From contig DBGM01000041.1 of assembly GCA_002295885.1 (NCBI GenBank), positions 18,458 to 82,457 of the forward strand: a stretch of DNA of 64,000 bases, written 5' to 3'. The notes under the pieces are model-generated. The model was given only the letters and a program-made list of their open reading frames with translations, ran no database searches and had not been told where the DNA came from. The position numbers and the translations under genes were made by a program. Positions within the stretch are counted from its first letter, which is position 1, and every line of letters starts with the position of its first letter. Below, piece by piece: positions 1 through 7,883 of this stretch. This DNA comes from Phycisphaerales bacterium UBA854 (GTDB lineage: Bacteria; Planctomycetota; Phycisphaerae; Phycisphaerales; SM1A02).

Positions 1-654
1 GGCGTCATCCACGAGAAGAGCGTCTACGACCATCGGACCATCCACGGCTGGCAGGTCCTGGTCAGTCCGGATCTCGTCTCGGATCCCGCCCTCGAGGCTC
101 CCACGATGGAGCTGCTGGAGGATCACCTCTATCGCATCGTCCGCGTCCTGCCGTCCCCTGCCCTCGATCGACTCCGGGAGGTCGAGATCTGGGTCGAGAA
201 GGACACGCCCTGGACGCAGTGCATGTGCTACCACGTCTCCCCGGCCTGGTTGGCCGCCAACGGCTACAACCCCGTGAAGGCGGGCACCGTGGAAGTCGGC
301 AATGCCGCGGCATTCCTCGACTGGACCCATGCCCAGCCCTGGATGGTCCTGCACGAACTCGCTCATGCCTACCACTATCAGGTGCTCGGTCCCGATCATC
401 CGGACATCCATGACGCCTGGCGGGCCCGGGTCGACGCCGGCGACTTCGATCAGGTTCTCCACGCCAGCGGTTCTCCCCGTCGTCACTACGCACTCACCAA
501 CGACAAGGAGTACTTCGCCGAGACGACGGAGGCCTACTTCGGAACCAACGACTTCCATCCCTTCGTTCGTGCGGAGCTGCAGCAGGTCGATCCCCGTGGC
601 CATGCCCTCATGGAGGCGACGTGGTTCAGCTCCACGGGCGATCCCGGTTCATGA
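1..654 (+). CDS. Zinc metallopeptidase-like protein, 3' part
   Basis: The reading frame is open from the first base of the window, so the gene starts upstream and only its C-terminal 217 codons are seen. An HELAH motif (HExxH, second half encoded near 352-366) follows a hydrophobic W-M-V-L strand. About 70 residues later comes E-Y-F-A-E-T-T-E-A-Y-F-G, which can supply the third zinc ligand of a gluzincin-type peptidase. The rest is rich in aromatic and acidic residues. The family is not certain; the spacing recalls the anthrax lethal factor-like and related extracellular zincins of planctomycetes. Substrate is unknown. The stop codon overlaps the start of the histidine kinase gene (ATGA), so the two are probably cotranscribed. 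Confidence 0.7.
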   Translation, partial: GVIHEKSVYDHRTIHGWQVLVSPDLVSDPALEAPTMELLEDHLYRIVRVLPSPALDRLREVEIWVEKDTPWTQCMCYHVSPAWLAANGYNPVKAGTVEVGNAAAFLDWTHAQPWMVLHELAHAYHYQVLGPDHPDIHDAWRARVDAGDFDQVLHASGSPRRHYALTNDKEYFAETTEAYFGTNDFHPFVRAELQQVDPRGHALMEATWFSSTGDPGS

Positions 655-2003
655 GCGCGGTCGCACGCATCAAGTCCAGCCTCCTGATCAACCTGTCCGC
701 GGTCATCGTGGTCTGGGTACTCATCTCGATGCTCGGTGCGCTGCTTTTTCTCGTCTGGATCGTCCGCAGTGCCGCTGAGCAGCAGGTTGCGCTCGAAGGC
801 GATGTGATCGGAGCGGTCGCGACCGCTGCCGTCATCGACCCCCTGCTGACCAACGACTTTCCGACCATTCAGTCCCGGCTCCAGGCCCTGGTCGAGACCC
901 ATCCCGACATCGTGTTCTGTCAGCTCGACAGCCGGATGCCCACGTCCGTCGGTGCGGAGGTGTCCGTCGGCGAGCGGGACGCGCTGGCCAAGTGGATCGA
1001 GGGCGATCTCGAAGGCTTCGTCGTCTTCTTCACCCCGGTCGAGATCCAGGATCCGCAGCCCATCCAGCTGGCGGAGATCGCGGTCGGATTCTCCCGGGAG
1101 CACATCGATTCATCGACGGGAAGTCAGATCATCTGGATCGCCATCGGTCTCGGCCTGTCGTTCCTGTTCGTCAGCACATCGCTGGTCTACGTCCTCAACC
1201 GGGTCATCGGTCGGCCGCTGAAGAGTCTCGACGCCCAGGCCGCGCGGCTGGCCGGCGGCAATCTCTCCTCCCCCATCAGGGTCGATTCCCAGACCGAGTT
1301 CGGCCATCTCGCGGAGACCATGGAACTGATGCGCGTGCGGGTCTCTGAGCAGATCCAGAGTCTTCAGGGCCTGTCCGAGGAGCTCACGCAGTCCAGCGAT
1401 TCGCAGCGCATGCTGTTCCGGGAGCTCGATCACCGGGTCCGCAACAATCTGGCCGGTCTGGCTTCGCTGATCACGCTGAGTCAGCAGAACTGTTCCGGCA
1501 TCGACGACTTCGCCGAGTCGATCCGCGGCCGGGTCCACGCGATGTCGGTGGTGCACTCCATGCTGTCGCAGGAGCACTGGGATCCGATCGACCTCTCCAG
1601 CATGATCCGCCTGCTGGTTCCTCCGGGTGCGAAGGGCACATTGGAGATGGAGCAGAATCCGGCGGTGCTGGTTCCTCCCCAGCAGGCCACGGCCTGCGGC
1701 ATGGTCTTCCAGGAACTGATGGCCAACTCCCTCAAGTACGGAGCCTGGTCCGACGGTGGCGTGGTGCACGTCCTGTGGTCGTCTCCCGAAGTGGAAGAGG
1801 ACGGTGCGAGGCGGCTGTCGATCTACTGGCGCGAATCCGGCGGCCCCACCCTGAGCGGCGAGGTGTCACCCGGAACCGGGACCGGACTCATCGAGGGATT
1901 CGTCACCCACGAACTGGGCGGATCGATCGAGTTCCGCTACGAGCCCGATGGGGTCCGGCATCAGATCCAGCTCCGCTTCTTCAGTGAGAAGCCGCGGGCT
2001 TGA
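651..2003 (+). CDS. Membrane sensor histidine kinase, HWE/HisKA_2 type
   Basis: This is a 450-residue inner-membrane sensor kinase. A first transmembrane helix lies at about residues 11-38, an extracytoplasmic sensor segment at 39-158, a second helix at 159-182 and a HAMP-like linker at 183-235. The phosphoacceptor block is E-L-D-H-R-V-R-N-N-L around His261, the signature of the HisKA_2/HWE kinases rather than classical HisKA. The ATP-binding half follows, with F-Q-E-L-M-A-N-S-L-K-Y-G (N box) and G-T-G-T-G-L near the C-terminus. The ATG at 651 overlaps the stop of the upstream peptidase gene as ATGA; an in-frame start at 621 lies inside that gene and is less likely. No response regulator is adjacent. 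The 3' end overlaps ubiE by 23 bases in convergent orientation. Confidence 0.88.
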   Translation: MSAVARIKSSLLINLSAVIVVWVLISMLGALLFLVWIVRSAAEQQVALEGDVIGAVATAAVIDPLLTNDFPTIQSRLQALVETHPDIVFCQLDSRMPTSVGAEVSVGERDALAKWIEGDLEGFVVFFTPVEIQDPQPIQLAEIAVGFSREHIDSSTGSQIIWIAIGLGLSFLFVSTSLVYVLNRVIGRPLKSLDAQAARLAGGNLSSPIRVDSQTEFGHLAETMELMRVRVSEQIQSLQGLSEELTQSSDSQRMLFRELDHRVRNNLAGLASLITLSQQNCSGIDDFAESIRGRVHAMSVVHSMLSQEHWDPIDLSSMIRLLVPPGAKGTLEMEQNPAVLVPPQQATACGMVFQELMANSLKYGAWSDGGVVHVLWSSPEVEEDGARRLSIYWRESGGPTLSGEVSPGTGTGLIEGFVTHELGGSIEFRYEPDGVRHQIQLRFFSEKPRA

Positions 2004-2760
2004 TTCCGTGGGTCAGCGTGCAGATGCCGAAGGTCAACGGACGCTGCGAGACCGATTCGAATCCCTGTTCGGACACCAGTGCCCCGAGTTCCTCGGCCGA
2101 TGCGAACGACTCGATCGAACGTGGCAGGTAGCGGTACGCACCGCTCCGGTCGCCGGAGAGCAGGGTCGCCGTCAGCGGCATGATGCGATGGTTGTAGAGA
2201 TCCGCGCCGAACCGCACGAGCGGGTTGGCGGGCTGGCTGAACTCGAGGATCACGAGCCGGCCGCCCGGGGCCAGAACCCGATGGAACTCGGCCAGGGCGA
2301 GGTGTGGTTCGGTCACGTTGCGGATGCCGAAGGCGATCGTCACGACGGTGCACGATTCGTCCGGCACATCGAGATTCATGGCGTCGCCCCGGGTGAACGT
2401 CGCCGTGGTTCCGGCGTGCCGGGGCGCCTTTCGATCCGCGATCTCAAGCATTCCGGCCGAGAAGTCGATCCCCTGGACCGACGCGGGGTTGCACCTTGCC
2501 AACGCGAAGGTGAGATCTCCGGTGCCGCAGGCCACGTCGAGCACGTGGTCGGAGGGGCCCACGTCCGCCATCCGCACGGCCTTTCGTCGCCAGGACTGGT
2601 CCCGGCCGAAGGAATGCACCCGGTTGTTCAGGTCGTAGCGGTCGGCGATGGCATCGAACATCCGACGGACCCGTCCGGCCTTGTCCGGGGCCCGGTGTGG
2701 ATCGGCCCTGAGATCCTCGGAGGTCCAGGCGGGCTTCGCGTTGTCGTCTCGGGTGTCCAT
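1981..2760 (-). CDS. ubiE: Demethylmenaquinone/ubiquinone C-methyltransferase
   Basis: This 259-residue class I SAM-dependent methyltransferase of the UbiE/MenG family carries out the C-methylation step of menaquinone (or ubiquinone) synthesis in the cytoplasm. Visible signatures are R-M-F-D-A-I-A-D-R-Y-D-L-N-N near residues 33-46, the SAM loop V-L-D-V-A-C-G-T-G-D-L (about 68-78), and N-V-T-E-P with L-A-P-G-G-R-L further on, as in the family. Length is typical. In a planctomycete the substrate is more likely demethylmenaquinone, but this is inference. A TAGGAT box at 2770-2775 lies nine bases upstream of the start, and no ribosome-binding site is evident. Its 3' end runs 23 bases into the convergent kinase gene. 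Confidence 0.93.
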   Translation of the reverse strand: MDTRDDNAKPAWTSEDLRADPHRAPDKAGRVRRMFDAIADRYDLNNRVHSFGRDQSWRRKAVRMADVGPSDHVLDVACGTGDLTFALARCNPASVQGIDFSAGMLEIADRKAPRHAGTTATFTRGDAMNLDVPDESCTVVTIAFGIRNVTEPHLALAEFHRVLAPGGRLVILEFSQPANPLVRFGADLYNHRIMPLTATLLSGDRSGAYRYLPRSIESFASAEELGALVSEQGFESVSQRPLTFGICTLTHGIKPAASH

Positions 2761-2769
2761 GAACGGTGA

Positions 2770-2811
2770 ATCCTACCCGCCTCAGCCGCTGCGGACCGGC
2801 TTCTGTACAAT
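2770..2811. promoter_or_regulatory. Divergent -10 boxes for ubiE and the lipoprotein gene
   Basis: On the minus strand TAGGAT (2770-2775) lies 9 bases before the ubiE start. On the plus strand TACAAT (2806-2811) lies 6 bases before the GTG start of the lipoprotein gene. Neither gene has a Shine-Dalgarno sequence, so both may be leaderless or nearly so. No convincing -35 box is seen for either. Confidence 0.45.
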
Positions 2812-2817
2812 CAACTC

Positions 2818-3495
2818 GTGACCTGCTCCCCCACCGATCCAGGCCCTGCCCCCCACCGCTCCCGCGGATCCGCCGCCACCGCGCGGATCGCCCTGCTGGG
2901 CGTGCTGCTGGGGGTGGTCGTCGGAGGATGCTCCTACGTCCATACCGCATACAGCTGGGTCGGCGGGATCACGACCGGCATGCGGGTCGAATCCATCTCG
3001 GCGAATCCGGTGCATCTCGCATCGGACTTCGATGTCGCGGTGTGCTCCACGGATCCCTACGTCGAAGGTTCCATCTGGCTCACCGACGTGCCGGTGGCGG
3101 ACCTTGTCGGCGGTTCGGTGGAGAAGGGGCAGATCCTGCACCTTGAACTGCTGTGGACTCCGCGGCCGGGCTACACCCCCATCGACTTCGAAGCGACGAA
3201 CCTATCGGTGCGCTACATCGTGATCTCCGAGGGTGAATACGGGATCTACGAAGGGGGTGGCTTCGGCTATCCGCTGGGGTCGCCCGAGGGCAGCTCGATG
3301 ATTCTGAACGTGGAAGGCGTGACCCTGCAGCTGGCCGAGTCGACGGACGGCTTCGTCGACCTGCTGTCTCCCGCCGTCCTGGCGGGGACCTTCAACGGTC
3401 CATGCGACGTCGGTCTCGCCGAACTGATCCGCGATGCGGCGGCTCAGCTCGTGACGGACGCCTTCGGCCGCACGATGTTCGTGCGACTCGACTGA
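2818..3495 (+). CDS. Putative lipoprotein, function unknown
   Basis: A 225-residue protein with a long basic N-terminal region, a hydrophobic stretch at about residues 22-36 and a lipobox V-V-G-G-C at Cys38, so it is probably exported and lipid-anchored. The mature part is mostly beta-prone, with no recognisable enzymatic motif; a few S-T-D-P-Y and L-E-L-L-W-T-P segments suggest a beta-sandwich. The start is a GTG placed 6 bases downstream of a TACAAT box, with no ribosome-binding site. The last bases end 4 bases before the convergent rplU. I do not recognise the family. Confidence 0.7.
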   Translation: MTCSPTDPGPAPHRSRGSAATARIALLGVLLGVVVGGCSYVHTAYSWVGGITTGMRVESISANPVHLASDFDVAVCSTDPYVEGSIWLTDVPVADLVGGSVEKGQILHLELLWTPRPGYTPIDFEATNLSVRYIVISEGEYGIYEGGGFGYPLGSPEGSSMILNVEGVTLQLAESTDGFVDLLSPAVLAGTFNGPCDVGLAELIRDAAAQLVTDAFGRTMFVRLD

Positions 3496-3499
3496 CGGG

Positions 3500-3880
3500 T
3501 CACTCCGCGTCGGTCTTCTTCGTCGTCTTCTTCTTGCTGGCGGTCTTCTTGGCGGTCTTCTTCTTTCCGCCGAGTTCACCGATGCGGACGCGGAGCATCT
3601 TCTGACGGTGCCCCTTCTTCCGCTTGTATCCCTTGCGACGCTTGAACTTGATCACGTCGATCTTGACGTCGAGCCGCTCCTCGATGATCTCCGCGGTCAC
3701 GGAGGCGCCGTCGACGTACGGCGTGCCGAGGGTGGCGGGCCCATCGCCCGACTTCAGGGCGAGGACACGGTCGAACGTGATGGTCTTGGCTCCGTCGGCG
3801 AGATCGCGACGATCGACGTCGATCACGTCTCCGGTCTGGACCTTGATCTGGGAACCGCTGTCTTCAACGATGGCGTACAC
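3500..3880 (-). CDS. rplU: Large ribosomal subunit protein bL21
   Basis: The 126-residue product begins M-Y-A-I-V-E-D-S-G-S-Q and contains the basic F-K-R-R-K-G-Y-K-R-K-K-G-H-R segment typical of bL21, which binds 23S rRNA and contacts bL20. A lysine/alanine/threonine-rich tail of about 25 residues follows the normal end. The start is GTG (3878-3880) with a perfect AGGAGG seven bases upstream. In most bacteria rpmA (bL27) follows directly, but here the gene ends against the convergent lipoprotein gene and rpmA is absent from the window. A well-formed promoter is present upstream at 3950-3977. Confidence 0.95.
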   Translation of the reverse strand: MYAIVEDSGSQIKVQTGDVIDVDRRDLADGAKTITFDRVLALKSGDGPATLGTPYVDGASVTAEIIEERLDVKIDVIKFKRRKGYKRKKGHRQKMLRVRIGELGGKKKTAKKTASKKKTTKKTDAE

Positions 3881-3949
3881 GGGAGACCTCCTGGGTCGTT
3901 TGCCTCCGGGGCGGATAATCGCACTTGGGCCGGAGCGTGTGAATCGATC

Positions 3950-3977
3950 ATTGTAGCGGCCCGGACGATCCTGCCAA
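3950..3977 (-). promoter_or_regulatory. Sigma-70-type promoter of rplU
   Basis: Reading on the minus strand, TTGGCA (3972-3977) and TACAAT (3950-3955) are separated by 16 bases; each matches the consensus at five of six positions. It would give a leader of about 60 bases before the rplU GTG. Confidence 0.6.
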
Positions 3978-3983
3978 GGGGGC

Positions 3984-5165
3984 TCAGCCCCTCTTCAGGG
4001 CCTGGAGACGGTCGATTGCGGCCTCCAGGACCGGGGTCGACTTGCAGAATGCGAACCGGACCAGGTCGCGGCCCTCGGCGGGATCGTGGTAGAAGGCGCT
4101 GGGAGGGATGGCGGCGACGCCCACTTCGCTGGCCAGGTGCCGGCAGAACTCGACATCGTCGCGGAATCCGAACGGGGTGTGGTCGGCCAGGACGAAGTAG
4201 GTGCCCGCGGGAGTGAAGACATCGAACCCCACGTCGTCCAGCGCACCGCAGAGCAGGTCCCGACGGGCCCGGTACTCGGACGTGAAGGTGTCGAAGTAGG
4301 ACTGCGGTGCCTCCAGCGCCGCGATGGTCGCATGCTGGAACGGCGTCGACACGGCGAAGGTGAAGAACTGGTGGGCGGAACGGATACCGGCCGTCAGGTG
4401 CGGCGGTGCGACGGCCCATCCGATCTTCCAGCCGGTCAGGGAGAAGGTCTTGCCCAGTGATCGCAGACTGATCGTCCGCTCGGCCATGCCGGGACGCGAA
4501 GCCATGTAGACATGTTCGCCCTCGAAGACCAGTCGGTCGTAGACCTCGTCCATGATCACCACGAGATCGTGTTCGATGGCGATGGCCGCGATCGAGTCGA
4601 GCTCCTCGGCCGAGTAGACCTTGCCGCAGGGGTTGTGCGGCGTGTTGACGAGGATGAATCTCGTCCGTTCGTTGACCATGGACCGCAGGGCATCGACGTC
4701 GAGACGGAAGTCGGGCGGCCGGATCGGAAGGAACCGGGGCACGGCGTCGGTCATGGCGAGGCAGGCGGGATAGGAGTCGTAGAAGGGTTCGAGGATGATC
4801 ACCTCGTCGCCGGGATTCGTCAGGCCCACGAGGGTCGCCGCGATGGCTTCCGTGCATCCGCAGGTGACGGTGACCCACTGGTCGGGATCGACGGTCAGGC
4901 CGGTCTCCTCGAGGAACCGGGCGGCCACGGCTTCCCGGAGGGCGGGAACGCCGACCATCGGTGCGTACTGGTTGTGACCGTCCCGGATTGCCCGCAGGGC
5001 GGCCTCCTTGACGAAGTCCGGGCCGTCGAAGTCCGGGAAGCCCTGTCCCAAATTCACGGCGTCGTGCTTCGCGGCCAGACGGGAGATCTCGGAGAAGACG
5101 CTCTCGCCGAACTGGGCGAGTCGGGCGGCCGTGCCGTGGCGGGTGCTGTGGGGCGAAGTGGTCAT
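3984..5165 (-). CDS. PLP-dependent class I aminotransferase, kynurenine aminotransferase-like
   Basis: A 393-residue fold-type I aminotransferase. It opens with N-L-G-Q-G-F-P-D-F-D-G-P and G-H-N-Q-Y-A-P-M, motifs shared by kynurenine-oxoglutarate transaminase/glutamine transaminase K and the methionine aminotransferase YbdL. N-T-P-H-N-P-C-G (Asn178), D-E-V-Y-D (Asp206, Tyr209) and the Schiff-base lysine in S-L-G-K-T-F-S-L-T-G-W (Lys239) are intact. It lies beside a full kynurenine degradation locus, so conversion of kynurenine to kynurenate, or transamination of other aromatic or sulfur amino acids, is plausible; the sequence alone does not settle which. It is divergently transcribed from the SDR-ALDH-RidA operon across 47 bases. 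Confidence 0.88.
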   Translation of the reverse strand: MTTSPHSTRHGTAARLAQFGESVFSEISRLAAKHDAVNLGQGFPDFDGPDFVKEAALRAIRDGHNQYAPMVGVPALREAVAARFLEETGLTVDPDQWVTVTCGCTEAIAATLVGLTNPGDEVIILEPFYDSYPACLAMTDAVPRFLPIRPPDFRLDVDALRSMVNERTRFILVNTPHNPCGKVYSAEELDSIAAIAIEHDLVVIMDEVYDRLVFEGEHVYMASRPGMAERTISLRSLGKTFSLTGWKIGWAVAPPHLTAGIRSAHQFFTFAVSTPFQHATIAALEAPQSYFDTFTSEYRARRDLLCGALDDVGFDVFTPAGTYFVLADHTPFGFRDDVEFCRHLASEVGVAAIPPSAFYHDPAEGRDLVRFAFCKSTPVLEAAIDRLQALKRG

Positions 5166-5174
5166 GGAATGATG

Positions 5175-5181
5175 TAGTCTA
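5175..5181. promoter_or_regulatory. Shared bidirectional -10 element
   Basis: GTAGTCTAC at 5174-5182 is a 9-base palindrome. Read forward it offers TAGTCT for the SDR operon, and in reverse TAGACT ten bases before the aminotransferase start. It could be a bidirectional -10 box or a small operator. No clear -35 box was found. Confidence 0.3.
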
Positions 5182-5212
5182 CACCTCCCGGACCACTCTC
5201 ATGGAGAAACAG

Positions 5213-5992
5213 ATGAACATGTCGCTCGCCGGTCGTCGTGCCCTGGTCTGCGGGGCTTCGCAGGGAATCGGACGTGCCTGTGCGGAAGCACTGGCCGCGG
5301 CCGGTGCCTCGGTCACCGTACTGGCCCGCAAGGCGTCCAGCCTCGAGGACGTGCGGAACTCGCTCGGGAACGGCGACCACCACTGCCTGGTGGCGGACCT
5401 GTCGGACTGGGCGACCGCGGCGCGTCTCGTCTCCGAACACGTCGAGCAGACGGGGCCCGTGCACATTCTGGTCAACAACAGCGGCGGACCGAAGGCCGGG
5501 CCCGCGATCGAGGCCTCTCCGGAGGACTTCCTGGCCGGCCTCACGCCGCATGTCCTCGGCTCGCAGGCGATGGCTCAGGCCGTGGTGCCGGGGATGCGAT
5601 CGGAGGGGTACGGACGGATCATCAACATCGTCTCGACCTCGGTGATCATGCCCATCAGCGGCCTGGGCGTTTCGAACGTGGTGCGGGGCGCGATCGGCAA
5701 CTGGATGCGGATCCTGGCCTCGGAACTGGGGCCCGACGGCATCACCGTCAACAACATTCTTCCCGGGTACGTCGGCACCGACCGGCTCGGTTCGCTCATG
5801 GAAGGCCGGGCCCAGCGTGAAGGCACGACCGCGGATGCCGTCGCCGACGCCTGGCGTGCGACGATTCCCGCCGGCCGCTTCGCCGATCCGTCCGAGATCG
5901 GATCGGTCTGCGCATTCCTGGCCTCCCCCGCCGCGTCCTACGTCAGCGGAGTCAATCTTCCCGTCGACGGGGCGCGTCTCGCCGCGAACTGA
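5213..5992 (+). CDS. Atypical SDR oxidoreductase lacking the YxxxK motif
   Basis: A 259-residue short-chain dehydrogenase/reductase-fold protein. The cofactor-binding glycine motif is G-A-S-Q-G-I-G, and L-V-N-N-S-G-G-P replaces the usual N-N-A-G. Where classical SDRs have the catalytic Tyr-x-x-x-Lys, this protein has G-V-S-N-V-V-R-G after an intact serine strand (I-V-S-T-S-V). That substitution is known in a 3-oxoacyl-ACP-reductase-like SDR subgroup with a degenerate tetrad. I chose ATG 5213 because GGAG precedes it at the right distance; ATG at 5201 is also possible. The stop is one base before the dehydrogenase start, so it is cotranscribed with the late kynurenine genes. Its reaction in the pathway is unknown. 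Confidence 0.85.
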   Translation: MNMSLAGRRALVCGASQGIGRACAEALAAAGASVTVLARKASSLEDVRNSLGNGDHHCLVADLSDWATAARLVSEHVEQTGPVHILVNNSGGPKAGPAIEASPEDFLAGLTPHVLGSQAMAQAVVPGMRSEGYGRIINIVSTSVIMPISGLGVSNVVRGAIGNWMRILASELGPDGITVNNILPGYVGTDRLGSLMEGRAQREGTTADAVADAWRATIPAGRFADPSEIGSVCAFLASPAASYVSGVNLPVDGARLAAN

Positions 5993-5993
5993 C

Positions 5994-7451
5994 ATGAACG
6001 ATCTCCGGAACATGATCAACGGCGAGTCGGTCGATCCGGTCAACGGACGCTGGCTCGACAATCTGGAGCCGGCGACGGGTGCTTCGCTCGGACGGGTCGC
6101 CGCCAGCGATGCCGACGACGTCGAACTGGCCTGGCGGGCCGCGGAGAACGCGCGGGCCGATTGGGATGCGTGCGGCGGGACGCAGCGGGGACGATGGCTG
6201 CATCGGCTGGCCGACGCCGTCGAAGCCGACCTCGAGGAACTGGCCCGGCTGGAGTCGATCGACAACGGCAAGCCGGTGTCCCTGTCCCGCACCGTGGACA
6301 TTCCACGGGCCGTGGCGAATCTCCGTTTCTTCGCCGATGCCGCGGACGAGGACCGCTCCCGCCGGTACCGGACCGGTTCAGAGGCGACCAACGTCGTGCA
6401 CCGTGATCCGGTGGGAGTCGTGGGGCTGATCTCGCCCTGGAACCTTCCGCTGTACCTGTTCACCTGGAAGATCGCCCCGGCTCTGGCGGCGGGAAACACC
6501 GTCGTCGCCAAGCCCTCGGAACTCACGCCCGTCACCGCGACCCGCCTCGGCGAACTTGCGTCGGAGATCGGATTTCCGCCCGGGGTGCTGAACATCGTGC
6601 ACGGCCTCGGATCGGAGGTCGGCGAGGCGATCGTCGACCATCCCGGCATCCCAGCCATCTCGTTCACGGGGGGCACTGCGACGGGGGCACGCATCGCGTC
6701 CCGGGCCGCGCCCCGGTTCAAGAAGCTCTCGCTGGAACTCGGCGGCAAGAACCCCAACATCATCTTCGAGGATGCCGATCTCGATCGGGCGATGGCCACC
6801 AGCCTGCGCAGTTCGTTCGCCAACCAGGGGCAGATCTGCCTCTGCGGTTCGCGGATCCTCGTGCAGCGATCCGTGCACGATCGGGTGGTCGATGCCCTCG
6901 TGGAGGGAGCCGGACGGCTTCGCATCGGCGATCCGCTCGACGACGAGACACAGCAGGGCGCTCTGGTGTCCGCCGACCACCGCGACAAGATCGCCTCATG
7001 CGTCGATCGCGCCCGCGAGGAGGGTGGCGAGGTGCTCTGCGGCGGCCGGATCCCCTCCTCGCTTCCGGATCGCTGTCGCGGCGGGTACTTCTACGAGCCG
7101 ACCGTCATCACCGGCGTACCCATGGACGGGGCAACCAACCAGGAGGAGATCTTCGGGCCGGTGGTCACGGTGACCCCCTTCGACGACGAGGAGGAGGCGA
7201 TCCGCCTGGCCAACGCGACCGACTACGGTCTGTCCGCCAGCGTCTGGACCGCAAGCGAGGAGCGGGCGTCTCGCATCGCCGATGCGATCGATGCGGGAAC
7301 CGTCTGGATCAACTGCTGGCTGCTCCGTGATCTCCGCGTCCCCTTCGGAGGCGTGAAGCACAGCGGGGTCGGACGCGAGGGCGGCGAGGAGGCGATGCAC
7401 TTCTTCACCGAGGCGAAGACGGTCTGTACCGCGGAAGGAACCACATCATGA
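5994..7451 (+). CDS. Aldehyde dehydrogenase, probable 2-aminomuconate 6-semialdehyde dehydrogenase
   Basis: The 485-residue product is an NAD(P)-dependent aldehyde dehydrogenase with complete catalytic residues: N150 in S-P-W-N-L-P, E248 in L-E-L-G-G-K-N-P, and C282 in G-Q-I-C. E-I-F-G-P-V-V appears near residue 385. It resembles the 2-hydroxymuconic/2-aminomuconic semialdehyde dehydrogenases. Its neighbours, ACMSD on the opposite arm and the RidA-type deaminase directly downstream, fit oxidation of 2-aminomuconate semialdehyde to 2-aminomuconate. I start it at ATG 5994, one base after the SDR stop; the longer open frame extends into the SDR gene and is not credible. The 3' end overlaps the RidA gene by ATGA. 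Confidence 0.9.
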   Translation: MNDLRNMINGESVDPVNGRWLDNLEPATGASLGRVAASDADDVELAWRAAENARADWDACGGTQRGRWLHRLADAVEADLEELARLESIDNGKPVSLSRTVDIPRAVANLRFFADAADEDRSRRYRTGSEATNVVHRDPVGVVGLISPWNLPLYLFTWKIAPALAAGNTVVAKPSELTPVTATRLGELASEIGFPPGVLNIVHGLGSEVGEAIVDHPGIPAISFTGGTATGARIASRAAPRFKKLSLELGGKNPNIIFEDADLDRAMATSLRSSFANQGQICLCGSRILVQRSVHDRVVDALVEGAGRLRIGDPLDDETQQGALVSADHRDKIASCVDRAREEGGEVLCGGRIPSSLPDRCRGGYFYEPTVITGVPMDGATNQEEIFGPVVTVTPFDDEEEAIRLANATDYGLSASVWTASEERASRIADAIDAGTVWINCWLLRDLRVPFGGVKHSGVGREGGEEAMHFFTEAKTVCTAEGTTS

Positions 7452-7879
7452 CGACATCGGAACACAACTCGGATCGGGCACCGGAGCCGGTCGGCGCGTA
7501 CCCCCACGCCCGGCGGGCGGGAAATCTCCTGTTCCTGTCCGGGGTCGGCCCCCGGACGAGGGGGGCGAACGAGATTCCCGGCGTGACCCTGGACGAGGAC
7601 GGCAACGTCGTCGCGGTGGACATCGAGGCCCAGTGCCGCTCCTGCTTCGCGAACGTCCGTGCGGTCCTCGAGGATGCCGGTGGCCGGTGGGAGGATCTGG
7701 TCGACGTCCTCGTCTTCCTGGTCGACATGGAGCGCGACTTCGCCGACTACAACCGTGTGTACGCGGAGCACTTCGCGGGACCGGGCAACCCCAACCCGAC
7801 GCGGACGACCATCGAGATCAACCGGCTTCCCACGCCGATCGCAGTCGAGGTCAAGGCGGTCGCCTGTCTGGATTCGTGA
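7448..7879 (+). CDS. RidA-family 2-aminomuconate deaminase
   Basis: A 143-residue YjgF/YER057c/UK114 (RidA) domain protein. Visible are A-G-N-L-L-F-L-S-G-V near the N-terminus, the N-V-R-A-V-L-E-D-A-G helix, and N-P-T-R-T-T with I-A-V-E-V-K-A-V-A at the C-terminus. The arginine of R-T-T is the residue that holds the carboxylate of the enamine/imine substrate in RidA proteins. The gene overlaps the semialdehyde dehydrogenase gene by ATGA. In nitrobenzoate and kynurenine-type pathways the RidA homologue AmnD/NbaF hydrolyses 2-aminomuconate to 4-oxalocrotonate with release of ammonia, and this is the likely role here. Generic RidA activity on reactive enamines cannot be excluded from sequence. 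Confidence 0.87.
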   Translation: MTTSEHNSDRAPEPVGAYPHARRAGNLLFLSGVGPRTRGANEIPGVTLDEDGNVVAVDIEAQCRSCFANVRAVLEDAGGRWEDLVDVLVFLVDMERDFADYNRVYAEHFAGPGNPNPTRTTIEINRLPTPIAVEVKAVACLDS

Positions 7880-7883
7880 GGCG

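Noticed and set aside
5162..6988. 608-codon minus-strand open frame opposite the SDR and aldehyde dehydrogenase genes
   Set aside because: Its translation is Arg/Ser/Pro-rich with no domain, while the plus strand encodes two complete enzymes.
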